This document shows, in pieces, positions 23,914 through 43,084 of a DNA stretch of 64,000 nucleotides. The notes beneath the pieces were generated by a model. It was not told the DNA's origin. It did not search any database and saw nothing but the letters and a program-made list of their open reading frames with translations. The translations under genes were made by a program, and so were the position numbers. The stretch spans positions 14,572,001 through 14,636,000 of the forward strand of contig NC_063260.1 in NCBI RefSeq assembly GCF_019578655.1. The letters are read 5' to 3'. Position 1 is the first letter of the stretch; every line of letters starts with the position of its first letter. Source of the DNA: Ricinus communis. Its lineage: Eukaryota; Streptophyta; Magnoliopsida; Malpighiales; Euphorbiaceae.

Positions 23914-25643
23914 AGAAGCAATGACTTTGAAAATCTAAGGTAGTTAGATTTTGATGTTTATAATTTTCTATGATCTCACTGATATATATTGCTGTGGTGG
24001 AGTTTGATATCTTTCAGTAGAGAGAAGCTTATGTTTTCAGATAGGCTAGCTCGTACGAGACAACCAGCTCATGTGACTAAGCACTTTTGAAAAATTGAAA
24101 AAAAAAAAAAATTCCAAGCTTTACACTGGGACATTAGCGTGAAGTCAGCATTCTTAATAAGAACTTCTTATGTTCTATTTAGAGGTTCAGATAGGTTATC
24201 ATGAAGTGCTGCAGTGTAGCTTGAACAGTTTCTGTTAGGATGGATTTGGTAAGTAGCTATATAACCCCTTAAGGAAACTTCAGTTTAGGAGTCTGTCATA
24301 GAACCTCAGCAGATTCCATCTATGAGCCGTTTGTAGTTTATGAATCCAGGGAAGTAGTACGCTATGTTATTTATAATCTCTTGTAAATTGAATCAGACTT
24401 TAATCTGCTCATATCGTTTGATGTGTAGTAAAATTAACAGGGTTTTGGGAGATTTATGGTGTTCAATTCTTATTCTTCTACAGGTTGTAAGGTTGCATGA
24501 AAGAGGGGTCAGCCATCATATATGAGGAGGCTATAATGTAAAGTACATAGTAGGATGACATAAAGATGAAACAGCTGTAGAAATGAGTGGTGCTGCTAAA
24601 GAACAAAGTAGAGTCGACCTGGAATCTTATACTATGTTAATAGTTGACTTCTTTATGTGCTTTTCACTATTTGATGGTTAGAGTTGCTGCAGCCGCAAGA
24701 TGTATGGTGTTGTTTGGCTCCGCCTTTCTTTTAACAGGGCATTGTATCTCCTACGACTCTGCTCCTGGATGGAAATGTTGGCAAGATTCTGATTACTTGG
24801 TGAATGGAGATTCTTGTGTCTACTTATGTTTTTCCATCATCAAGTTTTCTAACTGTGTTTTTTATTTACACATCACAGTATATTCGCTCATTCTTTTATT
24901 CCTCTACATGTGAGTTTTCAGCTGCGGCTGATCAAAACAATCCGAAATTAGACCAGGATACAAGTTCTCCTCCATCTTGGATGTTTACAAGCTTTATATT
25001 GTGGTTATCTCGAGCATCATGACTTGAAAGATGGGTTCTGCTTTAAGTCTCACTTCAGACTAACTTTATACCTTGCAACCCGAGTCCATGCAGTGCATAA
25101 TCATCTAGCACCAAAATGTTTTTGTTTATTTTCACTTCAATTGATAAAATGCCAGCGTATCACTCAGTGTACGTTCAAAAGATGTGAAGCTAAGAAAATG
25201 TATTTCCAGGATGAGACATAGCTTGGAGTTGTTCAGTTTCCATGTTAAATATGACGACTCTCCATGGAGTTTTACCATGTCACGGCCCCCTTATAAATCC
25301 CTTTTCATTCAATAGAGAAAAACCAAAGAAAATAGTTCTTATTTTACACACAAAAATTTGCTGCAACAGCCAAAATAGAACTGATGTGCTAGCATATGCA
25401 TATATAACCAACCAAAGTCGACAACAAATACTCCCAACTCATTTGGAAAAAAAATATTCTGCACCATTAAGCTTAGAGAGTATATAAATAATACACAATA
25501 AATAGGCATATGGATGACTTATTCCTGATAAATATTCGTAAATACGGATTATCCGTCCTGTTTGGCTAAGAAATTATCCACCCCCACAAAGAAAAGCATA
25601 ACAGCTAAAAACCACACATTTGAGAAACAAACCAGCATCTGCA
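23914..25643. other. 3' flanks of the convergent FHA and V-ATPase D genes
   Basis: Moderately AT-rich sequence holding the 3' untranslated regions of both genes. The frames here (for example 24644-24913 and 25242-25487) lack codon structure or family resemblance. Exact polyadenylation sites cannot be fixed. Confidence 0.55.
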
Positions 25644-26429
25644 TCAGAAAATAATGTCCTCATCCTTCTCCATTGCAGCAGACAACATATTGTGAGCTGA
25701 TTTTAGGGAAATTCCTTTCTGCAAAGAAATTTTCTCAGCAAACTGTTCCTCAGCAAACTGCTTGGCAGCTGCAAGCTGTCTCTCAATTTCCCTCTTCTTG
25801 TAACCTTGTATCTTCTTTAGCCTGAAGAAATCCTCCCTTTCAAGCTCATCCAGCTCCCCTTTAATGTAACTAATTGTGTTCTCCAGTCTAGGCTTCACAA
25901 CATTCTCCAGAGCATTAACCCGACGATTTGTTGTCTTAATTGCCTCATCAAGTGTTAAGAATGATGTCTGAAGTGAAGCAAGCTCAACTAGAACCTCAAT
26001 AGATTTTACATAAGCAGCACGACAGGCCTGAACTTGTTGGCCACCTCTGGCTAATCCAGTAAGGTCATTCTTGGTATCACTTTCAGTGAAATACTCGAAC
26101 TTAGGCAACTTCACACCAGCAACATTTTCTTGCCGAGATCGAACTTTAAGGGATGCATTCTGGACATTCTCAAGGACAACATGCTTAACATTCTCACCAG
26201 CAACATACTTTGCTTCAGTTAGAGCAAACGAGGAGGCCTTCATGATCTCTCCCATGGATTCTTTAGTAGAGACAATCTTTTTAAGAATTTGACGGAACTG
26301 CACAGTTAAAGCATCACTCTTCTTCTTGAGAAGAGCATGACCTCTTGTAGCACCAATAAGGCGAGCTTTTACTACTGCAAGCATCGTCACTGTGGGAACT
26401 ACATTCAAGCGTTGGCCTTGGCCTGACAT
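25644..26429 (-). CDS. VHA-D: V-type proton ATPase subunit D
   Basis: Encodes 261 residues, the usual length of plant subunit D. I start at the ATG at 26429 (MSGQGQRLNVVPTVTML). The frame could be extended three codons upstream only by using a TTG. Subunit D is the central rotor stalk of the V1 sector. It couples ATP hydrolysis in the A/B hexamer to rotation of the membrane ring that acidifies vacuole, Golgi and endosomes. Recognisable family blocks are VKARLIGATRGHALLKKKSD (20-39), LARGGQQVQ (126-134) and TTNRRVNALENVVKP (166-180), with long helices at both ends forming the stalk coiled coil and a C-terminus ending in EDIIF. QFAEEQFAE (224-232) is a small local repeat. The coding region has no intron, but a leader intron is likely. 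Highly confident by family resemblance. Confidence 0.95.
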   Translation of the reverse strand: MSGQGQRLNVVPTVTMLAVVKARLIGATRGHALLKKKSDALTVQFRQILKKIVSTKESMGEIMKASSFALTEAKYVAGENVKHVVLENVQNASLKVRSRQENVAGVKLPKFEYFTESDTKNDLTGLARGGQQVQACRAAYVKSIEVLVELASLQTSFLTLDEAIKTTNRRVNALENVVKPRLENTISYIKGELDELEREDFFRLKKIQGYKKREIERQLAAAKQFAEEQFAEKISLQKGISLKSAHNMLSAAMEKDEDIIF

Positions 26430-26441
26430 CTTTCCCAAACT

Positions 26442-27176
26442 CTAGAACAGAAAAACAAGTATCTACATCAGATATAATGAACAAAAAAAAGAAAAAAAGA
26501 AAAAAAAAAGAAGAAGAGACGAAACAATTCTTCTTTAATAGAAGAAAATAATGATATTAAATATCAAAAACGGATTGAAGGTAGACCTAAAAAATCATCT
26601 GATCTTTTGGAATACTGAAAATCAAATCTATGATTGAGATAAAAGAACCAAGTGCAAAACTTAAGTGCCAAAACAAGTAGCTAGAACTTGGGGCGCTATT
26701 AGCATTTTGAAAAAACAAGACAATATGCTCTATTCCTCATATACACAGCATTCCTTATCCCCACCCCATTATTTCATTGTTATACACTGTTTCTTTTTCT
26801 TTTTCTTTTCTTTTTCTGGTACGCTAGAAACAAATCCGCTATTTCACATCTTCTAATCCTAAGACCTTCCTAGTTTCCTTAACACTAATCTCAATCTTCA
26901 CCTGTAAGATAGAGGGGTTCTGACAGATTCGAGAGAGGTAAAAAACGTTTTGATGCACAGTTTTAGCAGCACGAAACTTGCTTTATATCATTCTTCTCAA
27001 TTTTCTTTCTTTTTCCTTCTGTCTTTCTTTTTTTACAAAAAAAAGAAATAGCAAATTGAAAGAGTAGTTAATTAAATTTAAGGCCAATCTCAATCTTCAC
27101 CTGTAAGAGGAAGAGGTATTATGATCCAGCTGTAGAAAGAGGAAAATATTTATGCTATATGGTATCAGAGGGATAC
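26442..27176 (-). other. Probable 5'-leader intron of VHA-D
   Basis: On the minus strand a donor (CTCAG|GTATCC, exon end 27177) and a pyrimidine-rich acceptor (CTGTTCTAG|AGTTTGGG, exon resuming at 26441) bracket about 735 bp. This places the ATG 12 bases into the second exon. The upstream leader would lie at about 27178-27300. Borders are read from sequence only, with no transcript evidence. Confidence 0.55.
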
Positions 27177-27300
27177 CTGAGATGACAGTAAGTAGTGTCG
27201 CAGGACCGGATAATAGCCACCGCCACAGCCGCCGGTGAGTGGTGAGATTGATGCTGAAAATCGAGGACTTGTGTTTGTGGTAGTTAAATTCGTTTTAATT

Positions 27301-28002
27301 TTACTTTCAGAAGATGTATGAGAGTTGTCGATTAAGAGATCCCCAAAAATAAAATAAAAATTGATCTGAATGAAACAGTGGGCCCGTGTTTGTGTTGAAG
27401 AGCACCTTCCTTCTCCTGGACAGGGAACGGCAACGTTTCATCGTTCTTTCTTAACCTTATTTAGTTATTTTCATTAAAATTAGGGGAAAGTACAATTTTG
27501 TACTCTATGGTTTGACCTTTGACAAAAACGGTCCTATAGTTTTTTTTTGTTAACAATGTAATACCTTGTGTGTTAATCCGTTAGCAATTTGGTCCAAACC
27601 CATGACAGCTTAAGCATAATGAAATATCATATTTGAACTTTTGCCAACTTGTAATAATTAAATGACATGGATATGATAAAATATTTTAAATTCAAGATTC
27701 CTAAATTGTAATAATCTCTAAATATAAAATCTAATTTTATATTTATTCCTCTCAAATTTTTAAGGGCTTAAAGCCATTATCGTTCAAAACAAATGTTGAA
27801 CTCAAAAAGTGAAACTGCATCCACAATAGTTGTTTAATGGTCCTTTAATTTTCTAATCTCTTGTTTGCAATCACAATCAACGTTGAAGTTGGCTTAAAAG
27901 AAAAGTTGTTGAGACCACTATGGTTCCCCAACAGAAAATAGAAGCCATTAATTATTGTTAAAATGTATGTACTTTCTATGAGCGCGGCTTTTTCAAGGTC
28001 TG
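27301..28002. other. Intergenic sequence with a possible MITE end
   Basis: No gene seen. At 27482-27600 GGGGAAAGTACAATTTTGTA and following bases resemble one end of common plant MITEs (a TTTGGTCC-type end). I could not find the matching inverted end, so it is at most a fragment. Confidence 0.4.
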
Positions 28003-28370
28003 TCCCAAGTGATTGCGGCTATATCATCGTGGCGGAGGTTGTCTCTTCCGTACTAGGCGCAATTTAAAAGTGAGTCGTTTAGAAAGAGGTCTCATGGGAT
28101 CACAACACTCGTGGTGACTACAAATTATTAAAGAAGACTAGAAGTTGCCACCTTAGTGAAATAACTAGGACAAATAGAGAGGTAAAGGATGCCAGCTCGG
28201 ATTTTTCATGGAGAGCCTAAATTTTCCTCTCCTGAACCATAGATTTAAGTTCAAAAAGTTAGGTACATGTAGGAAAAGGGGTTGAGCACCCTAACAGACC
28301 CGGACACAGAGTCCATCCTCCGTTAGAAAGGGTTTTAATTTTTCTAATCATATTAACCTAATATGGTTGC
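28003..28370. repeat. Degenerate LTR-like fragment
   Basis: Holds phrases resembling the conserved 3' part of the Tat/Ogre-like LTRs in the window, in inverse orientation to the adjoining copy 2: CTCGTGGTGACTAC, GAAGACTAG and GTTGCCACC. It is too diverged to delimit. Confidence 0.35.
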
Positions 28371-28374
28371 TACC

Positions 28375-30544
28375 TGCCAACACCCCTTTTCTGAATATAG
28401 ATATGGAGGAAAAAATTAAAAACCATATGATGAAAGTTACTAGCTTATCGGGTCTCGGGAGGTGAAGAACAAACGAATCCAAGGCTAGGGTCGAGGTTAA
28501 CCCAGCTGGAATTACCTTTTTGAATCAATTAAGAAAAAATTAAGTTTGAGGATCAAAACAGTAATTTTTACAAAATCGGGGACTAAACTACAAATTTTAA
28601 AACTTTCTCTATAGAGCCAATTGAATTTTGACATTCCAATGTCGTTGTTTCAGACAATTTTACATCTAAATACAGATTCTAGAAGGTTTTCTTGACGATA
28701 ATCATTATTTTATCAATAATTATTTAAATTTTAAATAAATAAATTATATATTTATCTATATTTCCTAAAAATCTATCGCTTTCTCTAGTATGAAACCTTA
28801 ATTCTATAAATAGAAAGAGGTATTTAAGGTTTCAGGGAAGGATCAAGAACTTAAAATTGGTAGTAAGTGAGATCGACATTTGAGAGATACTAAGAAAGAA
28901 AAAATAGAGAGAAAATAAAGAAAAATATTGTTGTTCTTAGTCGTCATTAAAAGATCCAAGCCACTGAAGAAAGAACCATTTTTGGAAACTTTCTTTTTTA
29001 ATCTACAGAAGGTTTCTCTAAGCCAGATCCATCACTAGATTCCTACCCACTCTTTGACTCAACTGCATCCTCATCTTTTGAGACTCGCAAATCCAACATT
29101 CACAGTGACAACCTAAGGATTCCTTCAATTATACATCCACCATCATCATAAAATCAGTTCTTTTATTTCTTTTTTTATTTTCTTTTGATTATTTATTTTT
29201 AGAAACATGATTAGGATTTTGATTTATGATAAGTATGATTAAATTAGGGTTCTGATGAATATGCATGATTATTGGGTTTGATTTTGATAATAAAAACTTA
29301 GGCATTTCTATATATATGATTTTTTTCTAATTAGGGTTTATTAGGTTTAATTAGAAACATGTTATAGGATTAATATTAAAATTTATTTTTCCATTATGAT
29401 TATGTAATTACATTTGCTAAATATGATTTTCTTAATTGATTTTCCATCTATTAATTTACTGCACTTAGGATTTTTATCAGTTTAGGATTTTGATCGTTCA
29501 ATTAACTTATTTCTCCTTTATTTTAATATTTTTATTATATTTTCTTTTATTCTAGTTGATTTTAATGTCTTTGCATGTAAAATTCCACTTTGGGGATGCA
29601 AAAAAGTACTGAAAAATCATTAAAAGCCAGCTCAGAACCCTAGAGTCAATATGCTCAGTATAGAGCAAATTGGCTCTGCATTGAACTGATCGCTCTACAC
29701 ATAGAGCCGATCAGTTGTTAAAGTTAATATTTTTCTTGCTTTTTAGATGATTTTTTATGTATTTTGTCATATATATAGTTTTTAGATCTTTTTCTTTCGC
29801 AATCATAGTCGTAGGCCAGATTGTAATAATTAGGTTTTACTTTCTGTTTCATTTTGTTTATTTTATTTATTGTATGGTTAATTAAATATATGATTGATTA
29901 ACTAAAATGGGCCATATAGACTTAGGCTAAAAAGCTGATCCAACATGAATGTGGTAGTTTGATAAGCTAATCAGCCTTAACTAGGCCTAAAATCTTAAAA
30001 TCCAAATAGACTAACGGGCTTTGGCATGTTTAGTTAGGGTTTTGAACTTAGGGTTGAGATCACAATATAATAAGTAGTTCACTAGGTCTAAAGACTGGAA
30101 TCTAAAGAGCATAACATGTAATTAGACTACACTAAGTGGGCCTTATACATAATTGGTTAGTAAAATAGATCAATAACTCAAATGTGGGCTGGGTTAATTA
30201 AAATGGGCTAGACTAAGGTGTATAGTGTGTTGTTTTGACATGCCTGTATAAATTGTAGGCATTTATAGGGAATACTTTGTTAAACAATAAAATTAAAGAC
30301 TAATATACATAAATAAGGAACTTGGCTTCCGGATCCATCTCCATACTCTATGGCGTAAGCTTCCTTATGGAATCTGAAAAATACCACTTATTAGTAAAAG
30401 TGTCCTGGTGATTAACCGGGTGGCAACTCCCATCTTCGTGCTAGTCTCAGTGATTAGTTAGCATGTTCCTGATTATGTTGAAAAGCCTTACAGTGCCATT
30501 GTCACTAAAGACACTTGGGTGCGCGCCCTAAACCGCCGCCTGCA
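28375..30544 (+). mobile_element. Tat/Ogre-like LTR (copy 2), 5' LTR of a truncated element
   Basis: Starts TGCCAACACC and ends CCGCCGCCTGCA, 2170 bp. It is homologous to the minus strands of 16102-18603 and 51036-53237. It is followed directly by a candidate primer-binding site and, 1.1 kb on, by a Tat/Ogre-type gag remnant. This fixes plus as the sense strand of the family. Repeated GAGCCGATC-type motifs occur at about 29640-29720. No 3' LTR was found, so the element is truncated. Confidence 0.75.
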
Positions 30545-30545
30545 A

Positions 30546-30563
30546 TAGGAACTCCGTTGGGGA
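30546..30563 (+). other. Candidate retrotransposon primer-binding site
   Basis: TAGGAACTCCGTTGGGGA begins two bases after the LTR end. It resembles the TGGCGACTC...GGGGA primer site described for Tat/Ogre Ty3/gypsy elements (tRNA-Arg type), with some mismatches. Confidence 0.5.
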
Positions 30564-31620
30564 TAAGAGAAGCTGATTTTAGTGTATGTTTGTCTTTAAA
30601 TTTATTATTTAATAGATTATTCTTGTATCACTACACTTTCACACATTATACATATTGGTCCTTATAGCCCCGATGGCGTCGGCTAGCAGTTCTTTGGTTC
30701 CTCAAATCCTAGAATTGTGACATTGGCTACCATCACTCACAAGTAATGAGTTGGCATGGACCCTTGAGTGAGGAGATGAGCTAAGGAAGAACACTATTTA
30801 CTTATGGGACCCTTTTATCCTTACCCAAGACTCAACTCATGGTAATGACCGTAGTAATCTCCCATAGGTACCATGTTACTTGCTATATGAGATTTTCTTC
30901 CTTCTAAGTGTTTTAAGCCCTAATATTGAAAGACCTTGACCCAAATGTGGAACCAGTCCCCAGGCTCAAAATACGCAGGCTTTTATGCTTACATTGAGTA
31001 ACATCACCTTGTTTGATTTAAATATGCTTTGAGAGATTATGGCCTACGTGTTAGGCCTACTATCCCCTATTGATAGAAAGCTCAAGTTAAAAATCCTAGG
31101 GAAGAAAGACTCACTAAGAACCATGTCCGAGAGTAATAAAGTTGAAAGGATGAATTGTATACTACTCTATATGTGTTAAACTTTTTTTCTTTCATCCTTT
31201 TGCATAGTATATGCATCATACTGACCTTTTCTTTTTTAGCCATATATACTCTCATATGGATTGGAAGAGGCAAGACAGTGGGAGGCTGGAAAGAGTGCCC
31301 AATTTCCCAAGAATCAGAACTGTGTTAAAGCATTTAGAAAGACTGAGGCGCCAAGAAGAGATGGCCAATGGAAGAGCTAAAAAATATTGTAGTACAAGAC
31401 TTAAAGGGTGTGATTCAGGAGGAACTTTAGCAACTCCTAGTTAGGATGATTGCAAACCAACCCCCACCTACTGCTCTTGTTGCACTGGCTAACCCACCTA
31501 CTGCTATTGACCTGGCTATGGTTACCGTTGAGAGTGCTGCTGCTTACTACTGCCACTACTGCCGAGGCCAATGCCAATGCTGAAGACCCAGTTAGAAGGG
31601 GAGTGTCTCGAAACTTTTAG

Positions 31621-31990
31621 AATTTCGATGAGGTCATACTTGACCAGGCTAAGAGGGAGACTGCCCTTGCCACCAATAAAGCTGTAAGCGGACTAAGTGC
31701 TCGGCTTGACAAGATGTAGGGTATGCTAGAAATTAAACATTTGGATCCAACCTATGATTTCGAAGAGTTGGTATTGACGGGGGAAGACAAGCTACCTGAG
31801 AAGTTTAGGATGCCTGACATGAACAAGTTCAATAAGACTGGTGACCCGAAACTTCATCTGAAGCAGTACGTGACCATCATAGGAAATACTCAGCTGAGCA
31901 GGACCCAGATTGTTAAGCTATTCGTGTTTTCACTGGAAGGACCTGCAATGAACTAGTACTATGGTCTGGAGAAATTTGCCAAAGCTGAAT
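31621..31990 (+). pseudogene. Tat/Ogre-type gag remnant
   Basis: One frame reads NFDEVILDQAKRETALATNKA...LDKM, a stop (TAG 31717-31719), then MLEIKHLD...LPEKFRMPDMNKFNKTGDPKLHL, KQYVTIIGNTQLSRTQIVKL and FSLEGPAMN, a second stop (TAG 31954-31956), then YYGLEKFA. The blocks KMP..xKFxxTGDPKxHL and SLxGPAMxWYxxL are the gag core of plant Tat/Ogre elements. The second stop replaces the conserved tryptophan codon. A less certain upstream part may start near 31211. Homology ends at about 32 kb and no pol is present. Confidence 0.7.
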
Positions 31991-32125
31991 GCGGGATTTG
32001 TGCAACTCCTTAAATTGAAAGAATAAGATAAGGAGACTAAGAAAAAATTTTGACTAGTATTTATGGGCACTAAGACCTGAATTTCATATTATGCTTTCTA
32101 TTTTGTCTTTTATTATTATTTTTTT

Positions 32126-33690
32126 GATTTTAATTATTGCAATAAAAGTGGTAGTAGATACTCATTATCTACTCATAATATATTTGAAATATACTAAATA
32201 CTATAAAATGCATTTTCTATAGTAACTCTAGTCTTACTTTTGTGTTTGCTTGAAAACACTTAGTAAATTCTAATTGTTAGTTAAATATTTAGGCAAAAGA
32301 TCTATTTTTTCTTATTTATGTAATATGATCTTGTTAGATCATGTTAATTCATGCATAGGATAGCTTTTTAAATTCATTTTAATGACTTAGTTTCAAGATT
32401 ATTTATTTTTCTGGATGTACTTGGTTTCATGAATTAAAATTTGTGTAACTAAATTGTATTTATAATTAAAAAATATTTATTATTATTGGTCAAAGTTATT
32501 TATTAGAATATATATTATGCAACAAATATATTGATTTTAATAATTCAAAAATGGCAATATATACTCATTATACACTCATAATATACTTAAAGTATACTTA
32601 TATATTGTTAAATGCATTTTCTGTAGTAACTCTGGTCTTACTTTTATGTATGCTTCAAAACTATTACTTAGTAAATTATAATTAATGATTAAAAATTTAA
32701 GTAAAGAGTCCAGTATCTTTTCATATTTATGTGATATTATCTTGTTAGATCATATTAATTCATGCATAGGATAGCTTTAAAATTCATTTTTATGACTTGG
32801 CTTCATAATTATTTATGTAAAATTTATGTAACTAAATAGTTTTTATAATTAGTTAGTAGCTATTATTGTTGGTCAAAATTGTTCATTATATTCTATATTT
32901 TGCAACAAACATATAAATTTTAATAATTCAAAAATAGTAGTAGATACTTATTATATAGTCAAAGTATATTATATACTGTTATATGCATTTTCTACAGTAA
33001 CTTCGGTCTTACTCTTGTGTTTGCTTGAAAATATTGCTTAGTAAATTTTAATTATTGATTAAAAATTAATGCAAAAAGTATAATTTTTTATTTATGTGAT
33101 ATGATCTTCTTAGATCATGTTCATACATAGGATAGCCTTTAAACTCATTTTTATGACTTGGTTTCATAATTATTTATTTTCTTAGACATACTTGGTTTCA
33201 TGAATTAAAATTGGTTAAATACAGATTTATGTTTCTAAATTTATATCAATTAGTCAGTTTAACACTTTAATTTTTTATTTAACTTAAAAGACAACTAAAT
33301 TTTTGTTAATATTTAAATATTTTTAACTTAACAGACACCTTAACTTTATCTTTTGATAATATCTAAATAGCTTTGTGTAATACACATGGACATATTGAAT
33401 TAAGATATATGTCAAAAAGTATTAAAATATTACAAAAAAGTAAATTCAAGTGTCTATTAGGTCAACTCGAAAGTTAGATTGTTAAACTGACTAAATGATC
33501 AAAGTTCAAAGGTATAAATGTGCATTTAGCCATGAAAATTTGTTTAATTAAATAGTTTTTATAATTAATTAATAGCTATATTGTGCAACAAATATATAGA
33601 TTTTAATAATTCAAAAATGATAATAGATACTTATTATATATTCATAATATACTCGAAATATACTATATATTGTTAAATTTAAAATCTATT
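32126..33690 (+). repeat. Tandem repeat of about 0.35-0.4 kb, 3.3 copies
   Basis: Units start at GATTTTAATTATT (32126), GATTTTAATAATT (32533), about 32916 and 33599 (partial). Each carries TGCATTTTCT.TAGTAACTC.GGTCTTAC (at 32209, 32613 and 32984), then a TGTTAGATCATGTTAATTC-type block and TTCATGAATTAAAAT. Units are about 407, 383 and, without the inserted MITE, about 354 bp. No coding potential seen. Confidence 0.85.
33213..33531. mobile_element. MITE inserted in the tandem repeat
   Basis: 319 bp with imperfect terminal inverted repeats: GGTTAAATACAGATTTATG on the left and, as reverse complement on the right, GGCTAAATGCACATTTATAC. The similarity runs on through the TTAGTCAGTTTAAC block. It interrupts repeat unit 3, which reads on uninterrupted in units 1 and 2. 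The flanks ATGAATTAAAATT and ATGAAAATTT suggest a target duplication of about 9-10 bp, altered on one side. That would fit a Mutator-type MITE. A relative lies at 43499-43743. Confidence 0.7.
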
Positions 33691-33699
33691 TGAATATAA

Positions 33700-36424
33700 A
33701 CTGAATATACTCATAATATATTTTGATGATACCTTTTATATACTCAAAATAAACCTAGTATAAATCATCTATCCTAATATTCACATTTTACTTCTTCAAT
33801 TTTTTCAACAATGATTTTTGTTATCTCATTTTCTTAGTTAGTATAATCCGAAATGTTTTGATTTATCACGTTGATTTGTCTCTATTGAACTTCACAAAAG
33901 TAGTTGTGGTTGAATTTATGTGGTAGTTATATATGGTATTTGATGAAATAATATTTTGTTTTCTTTAATTTTAAATTAAATAGGAGATTTGCATTGTTTT
34001 TTATTTGGAATGGATAATAATTATTTTTTAACTTGATATCAAATTCAAATTTATTATTGTGTTCAATGCGATAAAAAAAATGCATTGTGTATGTCAAAAA
34101 ATATAAAAAATAATATTAAATATCTGAATAAAAAAATTTAATGAGAATCGAATATCGTATACCTAAAATAAACGCGTTATATATTTTGTATATACTGTTC
34201 ATTGTATACTTTTAAAATGTTTTATATTATTTTAGAAAATAATTTTCAATTTATGCAAGTTATTGCATAAAATAATTTTTTATCATCAATTAGACAATAA
34301 TATTATGTATTTGTTTTTAACTTGATCCATTACCACAAAAGAAATAGTAGTCTCAATTTGTCACCTATTTTATTTTTATATTTAATTGTTTGCTTGCCAT
34401 GCTCAAATCAATGACTCAAAGAGAGAGGATAAAGACATTTTGGAAAAGCTTATGTATAATAATTGAATTGAATTGTATTTGGATTCTGAAATCAGAAAAT
34501 GGGACGATTTTGAAAATTCAATCGTAATTATATTTTTTCTTTTGACATGGGACTAATTTGCGGCGACACATTTCATTAAAAAGCCCAAATAAAATAACTT
34601 TATCTCTTTTTTGTGTTTATTTATTAATTTCTCCTCATCATCTTTCTATTTATGTCACTTTCAGAGGCTAACATACATCACTACTTCCAACTGATCTGAA
34701 ATTAGTTAAATCTGAAATTTTTGTCCTATTTATTTTGCAATTTGAATATATTTTAGATTTTTGAAAATTAGATGAGAAATGATAGAGGGAATAGCAATAG
34801 TGATAGTGGAAGGCCATGATATACAAGAAATATAATCACTTTCTTTCTTGCCTTCTTTGTCGGTCATGTTCTAAGAAGTAGTTTTCTCTTTCTTTCTTTT
34901 TTTCTTTTTTATTTGTAAGAAAAAGTTACAGATTGACAAAAAAAAAAAGAAAAAAAAACCAATACTAGATGCATGTTTTTTAGTTTAGGAGTATAAGAGT
35001 TAAATATATTATGTTAAAGCTATGTTTGGTTGAAATTTATAAAAAAAATTATTTTATTTGAGAAAAAAATATAAAAATAAAATAAAATATAAATAATAAA
35101 ACTGAAGAGATATTTTGGTTTTATATAATATATTGACTTACTAACGTGAAATTCATTTAGAGATTTTATCTATTTTATTAGAATTTAGTTTATTATATCC
35201 AATTTCATACAAATTTCTATAGAAATACTAAAGTAACTTTCACTCCATTTAAAGTATATAAATTTTAGATACATAAATGAATTTATACAAATTACAACCA
35301 AACACTGTATAAATATAATTTTGTAAAACTTAAAACTTAGAGTCTAAGTTTTAAAAGTTAATTGAATTAATTTTTTTAAAAATTTGTGTAGAAATCTCTT
35401 GAGATAAAAATAAGGAGAAGAGAAACTTCTTATCATATCCTAACAATGGAATCAAAGATCAAAATGCTATACAAAAGGTATAAACTAAAATATTTTATTT
35501 TATTCAACTATAAACATATTAAAAATTAAAATATAAATCATCTCACTTAATTTTTATTATACAAAAGAAATAACAATGTAATTGAAGTCAAAACTCAAGT
35601 AGAAACTAATAACATGGCAATTGTCCAAATGACTCATATAATTTTATAAGATTTATTTGACAATCTAAAATTATATATCTAATTGAAATAAAAATTAAAT
35701 TAACTATCTATATCAATTGAACATAATTAAATTAAATCTTAATAAATTATATAAAATTTCTAAAAATCATTCCTTTTAATTTTATTATTAATTTTTCTTT
35801 ACTTTTTTTCTCTCTTCTTCCATTTCTCTATTAATTATTAGATTTATTATAACACAATAGCTTTAATAATTTTTTAGATTTATTCTAACACAATAGCTTT
35901 ATTATTACATTTTTCTCTCCTCTCCCTTTCACTATCGATCTATAGATTCATGTAATTTAAAAAACAAACTTATAATTATTATTTAATACACTAAACATAA
36001 AAATTCCTTTTGCAAATAAAATGAGCTCCTGAACAGAAATAAGAGGGTTGTGATCTTTAATGTGCTGTGATATTCATTAAATATGGTGAAAGAGAATGAC
36101 ATTTAAAAAGAAAAAGAGAAAGAAAAAACAGAAATGGACCAAATTCCCTGCATGGTACGCTTAAATCCAGCAATTGAAACATGTAATTGCATTATCAAGC
36201 TTGGAACTACAACCATTATGATGAAGCTATTGACTATTGTTTCTGAATACAAATAGAGAGCAAAACCTTGGCAATTATGCTCTAATAGATACTAAAATTC
36301 ACATGTAGAAGGCAAAGACCTTAGGCAAAGGTACATTTATTCCTCCACCAAATTTTCACATCATTTATTTCTTTTTCTCTTCAATCCCCATCACATATTA
36401 AAATTTTGGATTGATCATGCAAAT
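33700..36424. other. AT-rich intergenic sequence downstream of citrate synthase
   Basis: No gene or structured repeat recognised. The last few hundred bases must hold the citrate synthase 3' untranslated region. Confidence 0.55.

Positions 36425-43084
<6,660 letters not shown>

Noticed and set aside
26430..26438. Upstream extension of V-ATPase D by MGK
   Set aside because: Would need a TTG start; the ATG at 26429 gives the normal 261-residue protein.
27482..27600. MITE-like single end (GGGGAAAGTACAATTTTG)
   Set aside because: No matching inverted end or target duplication found; cannot be called an element.
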